From: Vigna angularis
Lineage: Eukaryota; Streptophyta; Magnoliopsida; Fabales; Fabaceae
Assembly (NCBI RefSeq): GCF_016808095.1
Contig: NC_068977.1
Coordinates: forward strand, 29,413,364-29,477,363
Length of the DNA: 64,000 nt
Direction of reading: 5' to 3'
In this document: in pieces, positions 33,590 to 46,700 of the stretch
Position numbering within the stretch: position 1 is the stretch's first letter
Layout: each line of letters starts with the position of its first letter
Translations under genes and position numbers: made by a program
Notes under the pieces: generated by a model
What the model was told of the DNA's origin: nothing
Databases searched by the model: none
What the model saw: only the letters and a program-made list of their open reading frames with translations

Positions 33590-35006
33590 ATGGAAGGTCG
33601 TAATGAAATGGGTATGATGGGAGAGAGTTTTGATACGAGTAATTTGCTGGGGAGGATTAGGGATGATGACTATGAAAGTCGCTCTGAAAGTGATAACTTT
33701 GATGGTGGATCTGGTGATGAACAAGATGTTGGCGATGATCAACCACAGAGAAAGAAGAAGAAATATCACAGACACACTCCTCAACAGATTCAGGATCTTG
33801 AAGCGTATGCAATTAGGAAATCTTTTGTTTCTTATTTATTTCAAATGTGATTCTTATCATTCGTTAATTTTGCGTTGGTGTTTTTTGTTGTTCATTTGTT
33901 TTTGTTTTAGATTCTTTAAGGAGTGTCCTCATCCTGATGAGAAGCAAAGAACCGATCTCAGCAAGAGGCTTGGCTTGGAGAACAAGCAAGTGAAGTTCTG
34001 GTTTCAAAATCGACGAACCCAGATGAAAGTAAGTCGAAAGCATTAAAATTACTTGCATTTCTTGGTTGTTACATTGAGAATATTGTAGTAAGAGAATCGA
34101 TTTTGTTGAATCAGACACAATTGGAGAGGCACGAGAACATGGTTCTTAAGCAGGAGAATGACAAGCTTCGAGCTGAGAATGGTGTGATGAAGGAAGCTTT
34201 GGCTAATCCTATCTGTAACAACTGTGGTGGTCCAGCGATTCCTGGTCAAATTTCACTGGAGGAGCACCAGACAAGAATTGAAAATGCTCGATTGAAGGAT
34301 GAACTGAACCGGATCTGTACATTAGCAAACAAGTTCTTGGGCAGGTCCCTTTCATCACTGGCCAGTCCTATGTCTCTGACACCCCCAAATTCTGGCCTTG
34401 ACCTTGCTATTGGAAGAAATGGAATTGGTGGTTCAAGCAATTTTGGCATGCCCGTGCCAATTGGCTTTGATTTGGGTGATGGAGCTTTAGGCTCTTCACC
34501 TGCAATGGCAAGTATGGGTGCTAGAGCACCACTGGGAATGATGGGAAACGAAATCCATCTTGACAGATCTATGCTTATAGATATTGCCATAAATGCTATG
34601 GATGAACTGGTTAAGATGGCTCGACAAGATAACCCTCTTTGGATTAAGAGTTCTGATGGTAGGAATGAAGTTCTAAACTGTGATGAATATGCAAGAATGT
34701 TTCCTACTTTTGTTGGAACAAAACCTGCTGGATATGTGATTGAAGCTACAAGAGCAACTGGAGTTGTACTAGCCAGCAGCTTGGGCCTTGTGGAAACTTT
34801 CATGGATGTGGTATGCTGCCTAATTTCTTAGTGTCAATCAAAGTTTAATTGATTTTGTCGAAAGTTTTGAGCATTTAACTCACTGTATTTGTTTATTTCA
34901 ACAGGATCGGTGGCAAGAGATGTTTTCATCTATGGTGGCTAGTGCTTGCACTTTGGATGTGTTATCTGGTGGCACAAATGGAACGAGAAATGGAGCTTTG
35001 CAACTG

Positions 35007-35038
<32 letters not shown>

Positions 35039-36447
35039 GTGTTTGATCTTTTGCTAGCTTGACCCAAACTAATTTGGAAATGCTTTTCAGATGTTAGCTG
35101 AACTTCAATTGCTTTCCCCACTGGTCCCTACTCGTCAAATGACTTTGCTCAGGTTTTGCAAGCACCATGCTGAAGGTGTATGGGTTGTGGTCGATGTTTC
35201 CATTGATATTATGCGTAATGCTTCCAATTCACATCCATCAATGAGTTGCAGGAGGCTTCCTTCTGGTTGTGTTATTCAGGATATGCCCAATGGTTTGTCC
35301 AAGGTAAGTGTTAGAAGAGTAAGATATCTTAGGAAATTTATAGTATTTACTAGATTGTTGGTAAGCTAATTCATTGCACTGTTGTAGATTACTTGGGTGG
35401 AACATTCCCAGTATGATGAGAGTGTCATCCACCAACTTTGTCGTCCATTGGTTAGTTCTGGTATTGGCTTTGGTGCTCAGAGATGGATTGCATCTCTCCT
35501 AAGACAGTGTGAATGCTTGGCAATCCTCATGACTCCTCCTGGTCCATCTGATGACCCTACAGGTATTTCATGTTGTCACTGTCTTAAACATAACCTGTTC
35601 ACTTTTGATTAATCCGATGAAGTTGAACATAATGGATATCCTTTTATATATATCAGTCCTTAGCCAATCCAATAGGAGAAGCGTGTTGAAGCTGGCTCAG
35701 CGCATGAACGAGTATTTCTGCTCAGGGATTTGTGCTTCATCTGCACGCAAGTGGGATGTTCTTCACATCGGTAGTCTTGCTGATGACATGAAAATCATGG
35801 CTCGGAAAATTGTGGATGATCCAAATGAGGTTCCTGGCTATGTGTTGAGCGCTTCAACTTGTGTCTGGTTGCCAGTGCCTCGACAAAGGGTGTTTGACTT
35901 TTTACGTAATGAACAGCTGCGAGGGGAATGGGACATGTTGTCCAAAGGTGGTCCAATGAAGGAGATGCTCCATGTTCCTAAAGGGCAAGATCATGGAAAC
36001 TGTGTTTCCATTCTTCACGTAAGTGCCTTCAACAATCTTTATATGTGTTTGAAGAAAGATTGTTGTTATAATGTATTGTTTTGTTTGCAGTATGCTAATA
36101 ATGAGGGGAACGTGCTGTATCTGCAAGAGTCGTGGACCGATGCATCTGGGTCGATGGTGGTGTACTCTCCAATCAACATGCAGTCTTTGAACATGATGAT
36201 GATGAACTCTGGAGATTCATCATTTGTCTCTCTTCGTCCGTCAGGATTTGCTATTCTGCCAGATGGCCATTCAAACAACAGTGACAACAATGATGGTGGT
36301 GGTGGTAGCTGTTTGCTGACAGTTGGATTACAAATGTTGCAGAATGACAACCCTTCAGCCAAGTTCACATTGGAGTCAGTTCAAACTATTAATTCCCTCC
36401 TTTCATGCACCATTCAAAAGGTCAAAGAAGCATTGGGAGTTTCCTGA
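33590..36447 (+). CDS. HD-ZIP class IV homeobox-leucine zipper transcription factor
   Basis: Coding exons are 33590-33804, 33911-34028, 34115-34810, 34905-35006, 35091-35303, 35388-35562, 35657-36018 and 36091-36447. All introns are GT..AG and frames join cleanly; 2,238 bases give 745 residues. An acidic Ser/Asp-rich start is followed by a Lys-rich nuclear signal and homeodomain (about 54-111; [12 protein letters not shown] at 100-111). The zipper-loop-zipper with the class-IV CNNC loop (145-148) follows to about 187. A START lipid-binding domain begins near residue 262, and a C-terminal HD-SAD region ends VKEALGVS. Relatives (ATML1, PDF2, ANL2, HDG) control epidermal cell fate, trichomes, cuticle and anthocyanin through L1-box binding. 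The [14 protein letters not shown] version and PAIPGQIS loop suggest the HDG/ANL2 side rather than ATML1/PDF2, by eye. The gene appears complete and functional. Confidence 0.95.
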
Positions 36448-37330
36448 ACAGTTTCCTTATAGTTAAAGACTTATTTCTATCTCAAAAACCAAAGAACTTT
36501 CTTTTATTTTCTTCTGAAAGAAAACATGGTGCTTGTATTTTGGGTGCATGAGTATTGTTCTAGAATAGAGGAAGAACAGGTTGAGTCAAGAACGAACCGA
36601 CCTGAAAAAAGCAAGCTTTTGCTTTGTTTTGTGGTGGTTCGGGTATTGACTCGTTTACCCTAATTAGTCTTAACTTTTACATATACTCATGAACCCTTTA
36701 TTTCCATAAAATGTTAGACTTTGTTGTTCGCAGTTAAAACTTTACTTCTTCAGTGTATTTGATATTGCATGTGTTGCTTTGTTATTTTATGTGGTTTATA
36801 TGATGATACCTAGTTTTGTTCCTTCTTTTTTATATTCTTTTTAAGATGGTAATTTATTGAGATGATTGATTTTTCAAAAACATCCTATTGAGTTTTGTGA
36901 ACAACAATGTTGTTCTATGTTGATTGAGGAATAATAACTTGAACAAACAGAAGATAATTAATGTTATTATTTACATAGAAATCATCTTTTTTAGTTGTTG
37001 GCTGCATTCCTTTTACTAAGAATTTCAGACTTTTTGACTTCTTTTTCTTTGCTTTTTCTTTGGCATATATATTCTTTGCTTTTATCTTAACAGTTTTAAA
37101 TAAATTGATATCCACATTAAAATAATATTTTGAACTTTTCTATGAATTAATATTTTAAACTTTTTGTGTTTTATTATTTGCATCAGTTTTATTTCATTAC
37201 CCAAACATTCCAATGTGAACATAATTCTTGCAAGTTTATGCATAGAAACATATTATTTATAATGAAATACCCTAAAAGTCTAGTTCTATAAATTGTTGAG
37301 TACATTGCGCCTATTATGAATAAACCAGAG
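36448..37330. other. HD-ZIP 3' UTR and intergenic sequence
   Basis: The 3' UTR presumably runs a few hundred bases after 36,447. No further gene was seen. Confidence 0.4.
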
Positions 37331-37339
37331 ATATAATGA

Positions 37340-37830
37340 AACTATAAAACATACATATTATTTTATATATTATAGTTTGTTTAAGCAGGAAGAAAATATA
37401 TTTTAGTAGCTGTAATTATGTTTTAAGGGATTGTTAAATAATTTTTTGTATTGATATTGTTTCATAAAACTTTATTTATTTTAAAACTGACATTATCTTA
37501 TCTAGGCCAGCCACATGATATAGTAACTGCAACAGGTTACAAGATGTTATTTAAATGATTATAAACACAATTAAATGAATGAATACAAGTTTTTATTAGC
37601 ACATTTTTAATGTAATTGTGAGTGTATTTTCAATTTGAATTTCAATAAAATTTGCATTTGAAATTTTTTGACTAGTGACTTTACAAGACGCATAAAATTG
37701 TAGTACGGATTTACTGTTGAAACAGAAAAATGAGTGAAGAAATGATAGTTAGAGGGAAAATTGTATAATCTACTCTCTTGCGTCTACCGCCTCTCCGGGT
37801 AAGCGTAGAAACAATCTTAATAATATCTTG
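37340..37830 (+). repeat. Upstream module of the dioxygenase array, copy 1
   Basis: About 490 bp shared with 39,195-39,690 and 52,600-53,080. It contains 'ggccagccacatgatat', 'gtaactgcaaca(g/a)gttacaag' and 'gaaacagaaaaatgagtgaag'. In copy 3 it lies in the promoter region of an intact dioxygenase gene. Confidence 0.85.
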
Positions 37831-38233
37831 TTTACGATTAAGTTTAAGTTTAATTTTAATAAATTGATTTGTAAAAAAAGTTTATAATTATATTTTTATA
37901 TAGGAATTAAATATTAATTTAGTGATTGATAACGATGTGATAGTAGTGGGAAAAATAGATTCAACAAACAATTTGGTAGAATAAGTGAATTTTACACATA
38001 TTTTAATCTCATAAAATTGATTTATAACTTTAGAAAATTGATTTGTAAGAAAATGTTTGTACTTACTTACTCTAATTTAATTGATATGGACTTTCAACAT
38101 TTCACGCCTTGCTTTTTATGTGCAACCAAATATTTATTTCAATATTATCATTTTTGTTACTTTTAATATTTTTTTGTCTTTTATACAATAATTGGAAATT
38201 ACTATACTAAAGATTTGTGTTTGTGTGTGTTGA

Positions 38234-39123
38234 AGCACTTGACAAGAGTAGATGGGCATAAGGAATGAGTATTTTTCCAAGTAGTGAATCATGATATTGG
38301 TGTTGAGGTTTTGGATGAGATGTTACGTGGAATGAGAAGGTTTCATGGAATTGAAAACCTTTTATTCAAGGGATCATAGTAAGAAAGTTAGATATTTTTT
38401 CAATGATAGTCTTTTTAGAGATTTTCTTGTTAATTACATGAACTCAATTGCATTTTTTTTCTTCGCTTGCTCTCCTAATCTAAAAGAAATACTCAATGTG
38501 TAGGTAATTAAGTAATACTAATTTTGATTATGATAATTTCAATAGTTGACTATTTCATTAGTGATTGAGATTTATATTTTTCTTTTTGAAATAAGGACTT
38601 AATTTAGAAGAGTTGAAAACAACAAAACAACATACACATCACATGTATTACATCACATATAATCCAAGTCACTTGTAGAATTCGCTTTTCAACACTATTA
38701 GATGTATAGGTTTTTCAATTGTCAATGATGTGGAATTTATAAGGTTGGTCTAGTGGTAAAGTTGAAAGGGAGGGTGGGAGATGTTGTGAGTTCAACCTCC
38801 AAACTAAGATTTGTAAGATATAAGGTTGGTTTAAAGTGTTTGAAAGGGAGGGTGAGGGAAGTTATCTCGTGGTACAAAATCATTTTGTAAGTGTGTATCA
38901 TCAAGTCTTATGAAGGGATGTAGGATCCAAAATTTTAGTAGCAAGCTTCTTTAAAAGCTTGATTTCATAGAATGCATCAATTAATCCAATAAATGAACTA
39001 TTATTAGAAGATAATCCACAAATTTACAAGAAAACTATTATAGAAGATGTTGCTTCTCATTATTTTAAAAAAAGTCTTGAAGGAAACTCTTCCTTACACC
39101 CCTTTAGGTTGTGCAATGGTTGA
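38234..39123 (+). pseudogene. 2OG-Fe(II) dioxygenase pseudogene A
   Basis: An exon-1 remnant (38,234 to about 38,503) matches the 53.8-54.1 kb gene from 'gcacttgacaag' onward but has stops (for example tga in place of tgg in KEWG) and frame shifts. An exon-3 remnant (about 38,888-39,123) ends near PFRLCNG and a stop. Exon 2, which carries the HxD iron ligands, is absent. An unrelated stretch and a short imperfect duplication ('aaggttggt', 'gggagggtg') lie in its place. The gene is non-functional. Confidence 0.88.
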
Positions 39124-39194
39124 GAATTCTACTAGAGTTATTTTGGTTCACTGTGAACATCTTTGACTTTAATATGTATTTTATCACAGTTAAA

Positions 39195-39690
39195 TAAATA
39201 AATATATTATTTTATATATTATTGTTTGTTTAAGCAAGAAGAAAATATTTTAGTAGCTGTAATCATGTTTTAAGGAATTGTTAATTAATTTTTTGTATTG
39301 ATATTATTTAATAAAACTTTATTTATTTTTAAAACTGACATTATCTTATCCAGGCCAGCCACATGATATTGTAACTGCAACAAGTTACAAGATGTTATTT
39401 AAATGATTATAAACACAATTAAATGAATGAATACAAATTGTTATTAGCACATTTTTAATGTAATTGAGAGTGTATTTTCAATTTGAATTTCAATAAAATT
39501 TGCATTTTGAAATTCTTTGACTAGTGACTTTACAATACGCCTAAAATTGTAGTACGCATTTACTGTTGAAACAGAAAAAATGAGTGAAGATATGATAGTT
39601 ATTCATATTTGTATTTGTGGATTCGAGGAAAAATGGTATAATCTACTATCCTCTTGCATCTATCGCCTTTCCGGGTAAGCGTAGAAACAA
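39195..39690 (+). repeat. Upstream module of the dioxygenase array, copy 2
   Basis: This matches 37,340-37,830 almost base for base, with small indels. With pseudogene A/B homology it defines a tandem duplication of roughly 1.85 kb. Confidence 0.85.
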
Positions 39691-40094
39691 CCTTAATAAT
39701 ATCTTAATTAATTTTAAGTTTAATTTAGTTTTAATAGATTGACGTGTAAGAAAAGGTTTGGAATTATGTTTTTATATATGAGATTAAATATTAATTTAGT
39801 GATTAATAACCATACGAAAGTAGTTGGAAAAAATACATTCAACAAACAATTTGGTAGAATAAGTGAATTTCAAACATATTTTAATTTCATAAAATTAATT
39901 TATAATTTTATAAAATTGACATGTAAGATAAGTTTTGTACTTATTTACTCTAATTTAGTTAATGTAGACTTCCAACATTTTAGGTCTTGCTTTTCTTATG
40001 CAACCAAACATTTATTTCAACATTATCATTTTTGTTACTCTTAATAGTTTTTGTATTTTTATACAACAGGATTACAATACTAATAGTTCCCTGT

Positions 40095-40940
40095 GTCTGT
40101 CTTGAAGCCCTTAACAATATTAGAAGGGCATGAAAGGAATGAAGATTTTTCAAAGTAGTGATTCATGATAATGTCGTTGAGGTTTTGGATGAAATGTTAC
40201 ATGGAATGAGAATGTTTCGTGGTAATGAAAACCTTTTACTCAAGGGATCAAAGTAAGAAAGTTGGATATTTCTCTAATGATAGCCTTTTTAGAGATTTTA
40301 TGTTAACTAGAGGAACTCAATTTCATTTTCTTCTTCGCCCGACTCTCTTAATCTAGAAGAAATATTCAATGTGTAGGTAATTAAGTAATACTAATTTTGA
40401 CTATAATGATTTCAATAGTTGACTATCTCATTATTAATTGAGATTTAATTTTTTTTTTTTGAAATAAGGACTTAATTTAGAAGAGTTGAATTCAACAAAA
40501 CAACATACACTTCACATGTATTACATCACATATAATCCAAGTCACTTATACAATTGGCTTTTCAACACTATCAAATGTATAGGTTTTTCAATAATCATAT
40601 TATTATTATCAAAGTAAAGATATGTAACATAAGCAACTTTGATGCTTATATTTTATCAATATCTTTCTTATTGATGCAACTTATGACAAATGACATATTC
40701 GTCAGTGTGTATCATCAGGTCTTATAAAAGGATAGGTCCAAAATTTCAGTAGCAAACTTATTTACAAGCTCAATTTCATAGAATTCATCAAAGGTTGTCG
40801 GTCTAATAAAGAAACTATTATCAGAACACAATCCACAAATCTACAAGGAAACTATTATAGAAGATGTTGCTTCCAATTATTTTAAGAAAGGCCTTGATGA
40901 GAACTCTTCCTTGTACCCCTTTAGATTATGCAATGGTTGA
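40095..40940 (+). pseudogene. 2OG-Fe(II) dioxygenase pseudogene B
   Basis: An exon-1 remnant (about 40,095-40,372) and an exon-3 remnant (about 40,673-40,940) are separated by sequence also found in pseudogene A ('ataaggacttaatttagaag', 'acatgtattacatcacata'). Exon 2 is missing, and stops and frame shifts are present. Exon 3 still reads recognisably, with VYHQVL, EDVASNYFKKGLDENSS and PFRLCNG. It is a sister copy of pseudogene A. Confidence 0.88.
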
Positions 40941-42000
40941 AAATTCTACTAGAGTTACTTTAATTCTCTAGGAACACCTTTGGCTTTAATGTGTATTTTA
41001 TCAAAATTAAATCAACAACATTAAGATCCTAAGACAAAACAACGTTAATTCACTCCTTAAGTATTTGTATTGCACAAGAGAGAAAAAAACTAAAGTAGTT
41101 TTTTTTATGGTAATGTAACATAAATTGCTGAGTATATTATTTTGAGAGTACGTATAAACTTTTTAATTTTATTTTATCTAAGCTTAATAGTTATCCTAAC
41201 TGCAGTGTTCTTAATGTTAATATATCAAATACACTAAGAAATTATTTTATTTAATAGTCAAATTTGTTAATGAGTTTAAATGATGTGTACATTAGGAAGT
41301 TTTCATAACTATATTGTTTACTACCATGATTATGGTGGAAAATTTGAACATAAAGATGAAATGATTATTTCAAATATGATAATTGACTCTTATTTTGTTG
41401 AAAAATTAGGAAGAAAACTTAGGTTACTTTATGTCCTAAAATATTAAAATACTTCCTTAAATATACAATTCTATTTAATACATTTAAACTAAAAATCTTC
41501 ATAGGTTGTTATAGTAAGTAAAGACAACCCATAAAAAAATGTTTAGTTTGAATAATGAATCTTACGATTATAATATGTAATCTAAAAATAATGTAGGTTA
41601 AATGTTTCATTAATGAAAATTGGATTGAACAATATTATTGTTTTTTCAACCAACATTTCTTTTGTATTTTGTCTATGCTGATGTTTATGATTGAGTCATC
41701 TCACCAAAATTTGTCTCCTGGAGCATCAACATCTTTGTTTAAGCAACTCTAATCCAATCAAAGAAATCCCACTTACACAGCTTATTTAGACTTGTATAGT
41801 TTTTGTTAGAATGTTTGTTTAAACAAGTTAATTGTCTTTGTCAACTGAGTGATGGAAACAATATGTATTATTATCACTAACCGTAAGCAGTAATAAATAC
41901 TTCAAATGTGGTTTTCATAGATAACAAAACAATATTTACAAATTCATGAATCAATGGTACCAAACTTTTCTAGCTTAACCAAAACCAGTAGTTACAAACA
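40941..42000. other. Array spacer with duplicated 3'-flank and pre-gene blocks
   Basis: The block at about 41,030-41,620 corresponds to 3' flanks at 55,380-55,990 and 60,790-61,390. The block at about 41,640-41,910 ('caacatttcttttgtatttt', 'ggttgtctttgtcaa'-like) recurs at 51,790-52,060, 56,010-56,220 and 61,400-61,640. These are parts of the duplicated dioxygenase unit and contain no gene. Confidence 0.7.
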
Positions 42001-42068
42001 ATTATATATTAGCATTGTTATTTTCAGATTTGGTGCATAAAAATTGTATTTTCAATTACTTTTCCAAT

Positions 42069-43620
42069 ATGGTGGTGACAAACAACAAGTTAGAGACAGT
42101 GGCAAGTAACAATTTTACTTATGATAGGACAACTGAAGTCAATGCTTTTGGTAATACAAAATTAGGTGTGAAAAGTTTTTTAGACTTTGGTGTAACAAAG
42201 ATTCCACGCATGTTCCATCATGTAAAATTAGACATGCATGAGATCTCAAATGGTGACTCAAAGTTGGGTGTTCCCATCATAGACCTCCAAGACACATACA
42301 CAAACTCTTTGTTACGTGCTGAAGTAGTTGACAATATTTGAAGTGCATGCGCAAAGTGGAGATTTTTTCAAGTGATCAATCATGGTATTGGTGTTGAAGT
42401 GTCAAATGAGATTATATGTGGAATTCATAGGTTTCATGAACAAGAGGTTGAGGTAAGGAAAACTTTTTACTCTAAAGATAGCAATAAGAAAGTAAGATAC
42501 TTCTTTAATGTATCATTCTAGAGGAAAATGTGCTAACTAGAGAAACACAAGATTCCTAATCCTTCCAATCCAAAAGAAATATTAGGGCATACAATGATAC
42601 AATGATTGATCATGTATTTATAGAGACATTGTGATTGAATACTCTAAGAAAGTAAGAACTTTAGGGATACAATCTTTGAGCTATTCATAAAAGCACTTGG
42701 CCTTAATTCTTCTTATCTCAAAGAATTGGAATCCTTTGATGGATAATTTCTCGTGTCACTACTATCCTACTTGTCTTAAACCGAATTAACTTTAGATACT
42801 TCTAAGCATACTGATTATGACTTCATGACAATTCTTCTAGAAGATAAAATGTGTGATCTTCAAATTCTTCATAAAAATCAATGGGTTAATGTTTATCTAG
42901 TACATAAATTTCTTATTGTAAATACTGGAAATTTTCTACAATTAAGTACTTTATAAACAAATGGTTATTATAATCACATTTCTCTATTTTCGGGTGTGAT
43001 TCTTTTCTTTTTGCAACAATAAAAAATGATAAAACAATTACATAATGAGAAAATTTATGTAAGTAGTGTTGTTAATCCATAACCTACATATTAAACAATA
43101 AAATGCAAGAAAAGAAACCATATAAAGATAAAACAAAAATGAGATCATAACTCTTCATAGATATACTTTATTTTCTATTAGTTACTTTCATCATAAGTGT
43201 GATTTATTCATCCTCTTAACGTTGTACTTTTTCCATTTTTCTTCTTGATTTCATTTCCACAAGATCCTTTAGAAATCTAGTTTTAGATTTACTTTAATTT
43301 GGTTGCAACAATAACTGAGAAACTTTTCAAAGGAAATGATAAATAAATACAATAATTGGAGATTTCATGTCAAAAACTAGCGGACAATTAAAACATACTA
43401 AATGAGTTAAATTACCATCTATAACATAACAGAAAATGTTATTCTATTCTTGGAATTTGGTTTTACAAAAGCAAAATCATCTACATAACACAACTTCTAT
43501 TACTTATAATTATAAATCTTCTTTCAAATGGTGCAACTCATAGCAAATGGTATGTTCTTGAATGTTTATCATAGGGTCTTAGCGAGGAAAATAGGCCCCA
43601 GATTTCAATAACAAGCTTTT
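42069..43620 (+). pseudogene. 2OG-Fe(II) dioxygenase pseudogene C
   Basis: ATG 42,069 starts a normal N-terminus ([33 protein letters not shown]) that stops at TGA 42,339-42,341, where relatives have Arg. Homology continues through FFQVINHGIGVEV and NKKVRYFFN before exon 1 degenerates near 42,520. Exon 2 remains (about 42,624-42,941) with SKHTDYDFMTILL but has stops. Exon 3 is truncated (about 43,530-43,620, VYHRVLARKIGPR). It is closest to the partial gene at 63.3 kb, as both share the LDMHEIS stretch. It is non-functional. Confidence 0.88.
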
Positions 43621-46600
43621 TAAATACATACTAATACAAAAATGACATTTTAAGTCTCTGAATTTAAATTTATTAAAAAAAACAGACTTAAAGTATACGT
43701 GATAGCATTAAAGATGTGAAAGATGTGATGACATATTAAAGGTCTTAGGTTGTAAGAAAATGTTGAGCATTAGATTGGAACACTGTTAATTGTTTTGGAA
43801 TTTGATTTGTGTGATTTTTATGTATTAAGATTTTCAATTTTTTATTACCTTGTGAATTTTGAAAAAGCTGCATCATGTTCTATAGATAAAACAAGAAAAA
43901 GACACTTTGATTAGTCTGAAGTTAGTGTAAGATTGGTGTGTATATTATTCTCATTGTGAAATTATTTGTATGTAACCCTAATGAAAGAATGAATGGTTGG
44001 AGTTAATCTCTAACCTAAACTTTTGTGATATGCCATAACACTTGTTTTAGGAGAAAATTTAGATTAAGTGATCAAACTCAGGATTCAATTTAAAGAAAAT
44101 TTAAATCTCATGACATGTTTTTTACCATAATAGTAATAAGGTTTGAATTTTAGGAACAAAAACTATCTCAAACATGTATTATTATTAGGTCAAACAAAGT
44201 AGGTTTTCATGTATCAATTGGTATAATAGGATACTTGTAATAATTAATTTATATAAATTAAAGTTTAGATAATAGTAACAAAATTTGTGTCTGATAAAAT
44301 GAATTAATTTCTTATAATGTGGTGAGTTAAGATTTGAGTTTCTTCTCACGGATTATATTTAGTTTGCAACCGTAGTATAAACAAAATTAATTTAAAAGGG
44401 AGATTTTGGAACAAAAAAGGTTTAAAATATTATTTATAAAATCAAATCTTAAGTGTAAATTATGGTGAATTAAAATTGAAAGTATCTATTAAAGAAATGG
44501 TAAGATTTATAGAGAAGTTGAATATTCTTTATTTACAATTGATTTTTTTTATTTTCCATGTTCAGTAAGGAAAATATCGAAGATGTGTTTAGTTGAACAA
44601 GTTCGAATAATCAAAATGCGTGTGAAATTTAAATTATTGTTTAATAACAAGAACATATTTATATTTGTAATATACAATGTGTAATATATAGTCCTATTGA
44701 ATATAGAAACAATAAATATAAAGTTTGCTACATAATTAAAACCGCCACAACAAAGAAAAATATTTTAAAATGATTTTTCATCATTAGTGAGAGGTTAGTC
44801 CCTGCGTTGGGAAATCTTTCACATTCTTTAATTTTTAATATATTAATTAATATTTTTAATTAAATAAATTAAAGAATTATCATCTTTTTATATTTTATTA
44901 TTTCATTTTAATTTATAATTATGGAGTTTAATTTGTTATTATTAATAATTTAAATTATTATATAATTTTACTTTTCAAATAATATAATAGTAAAAATTAA
45001 TATTTAAATTATATTTTATTTTAATTTTTAAAAAAGAAAATTAGATCAACAAATTATAATGTATATTAATAAAAAAACTTCTATTCAATCTGCCAAATTT
45101 AATGTGTTGGTGAATCAGTCCGTATAAGTATAGATAATTTTCTCATGTCTATTGATAATAATATCTTTTAATTATGAATATATAAGGTGATTTTTAATTG
45201 ATTGATGATTGATTTACTAATAACATGCCACTTAGTTTTATCTATTCCTTAAATAAAGCAATTGAACATATCATTTATGTAATTGTATTGATATTTCTTT
45301 TATACAAATTTTTCCTTTTCATCACCCTAAATGCGTGGTAATGTGAAAAAAAAATTATAAATGACAAATTTTTTAGGTTAAATTACTAATTTTTCTATAT
45401 ATAACTATACGATCTCTACCTCTTAGTACGTCGCAACAGTAAAAAGAATGTTCACTTTAGTTTATTTTAAATATATTTTAGCCTTCGTAATTTTGTTTTT
45501 CAATCTTTGCAACATTTTTTTTTTCATTTAAATTTTGGTAATATAGGAAGCAAAGAAGTTAACATAAATTTTATAAGATCCATTTTTTTTTATCAATTAT
45601 CTCAATATGTACGTAAATTATTTTATTCTTCTTCTCTCTAAAAGTTTTATCTTTGTTTTTTTTTTCGTGAATCTTCCCTATATTTAAGAATTTGAACACT
45701 TCTCATGTTAGCTGGAGAATCCAAAACTCTTTTAGATAAAACAATTTTTCATTTGAAGCTTCAATTTGTTGTACAATATTTTGTATGAACAAAAACCTTC
45801 TTCAAAAAAGAAGAGAAGTTCAGCAAGAAAACTGCTTAGATAATATTAGTGAGAGATTTGAAAGTATATAGTAATTCATGTGTGAATATCTTTTATTGAA
45901 AGTTCTTTACATGTTAAGTTTAAAGTTCTTGAATTGTATGTTGAGTATGAAGTTAGGAAGTTGCATGTAAGAATAAAGTTTTTAAAAGGAAAACTCAAAA
46001 GAATCTATCCCATTTGTATTTTATGTTCTTTTATAGTATGTGAAAATGAAAAACATCAATTGCAAGTATATCTAATGCTCTCAAGTTGCATGCGAAATTG
46101 AAGAGCATTAATTTTGTTTGCCCATTTGTTTTTTTGCTGATGATGTTCTTTTACATGAAGAAATTAGGAACATCTTTTAAAACATGTAAAATCTAAATAA
46201 TGTCAATGTTGTATGAGTATATGACATTCCTCGTTATTATATCAAGTCTATAATTTCTTATTTTTACTTGTAGAGTTAGAATTTTTCTTTATCTATCTAT
46301 ATTTTAATCTCCAATTCATATTGAGTCTTGAGATTTACATAAATCATTTCTAGTTTTAAAATAAAAAGTCTTATGAGACAAGATAGGAAAATGTTTTGAT
46401 AAAAGAAGATAATTAGTTACATTTAGGTATTATTGCTCTAATATACGAAGTTTTGTCCATAATGTTAAGTGATATATCATGTACTCAATGAAAGTAGAGT
46501 CACTCAAACGAATATGCTTAACTGACAATATCATATAATATCCTCACTTAAATGCATACACTTAAATGAAAATATTCATAAAGTCACTTTATTAAGTGAA

Positions 46601-46700
46601 AATGACATATGTGCTAAGCGAAAATATCATAAGTCTCTACAATAAATATGAATAATGATAGACTTATTTATGGAGAAATTATTTATGGAAGTAGTAAATT
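43621..46700. other. AT-rich gene-free interval
   Basis: No coding sequence was seen. Short repeated words such as 'cacttaaatg' and 'aaaatatcat' occur at about 46,490-46,640. Nothing else is supported. Confidence 0.4.

Noticed and set aside
34246..34803. 185-codon minus-strand frame opposite the HD-ZIP gene
   Set aside because: Antisense shadow of the large conserved HD-ZIP exon.
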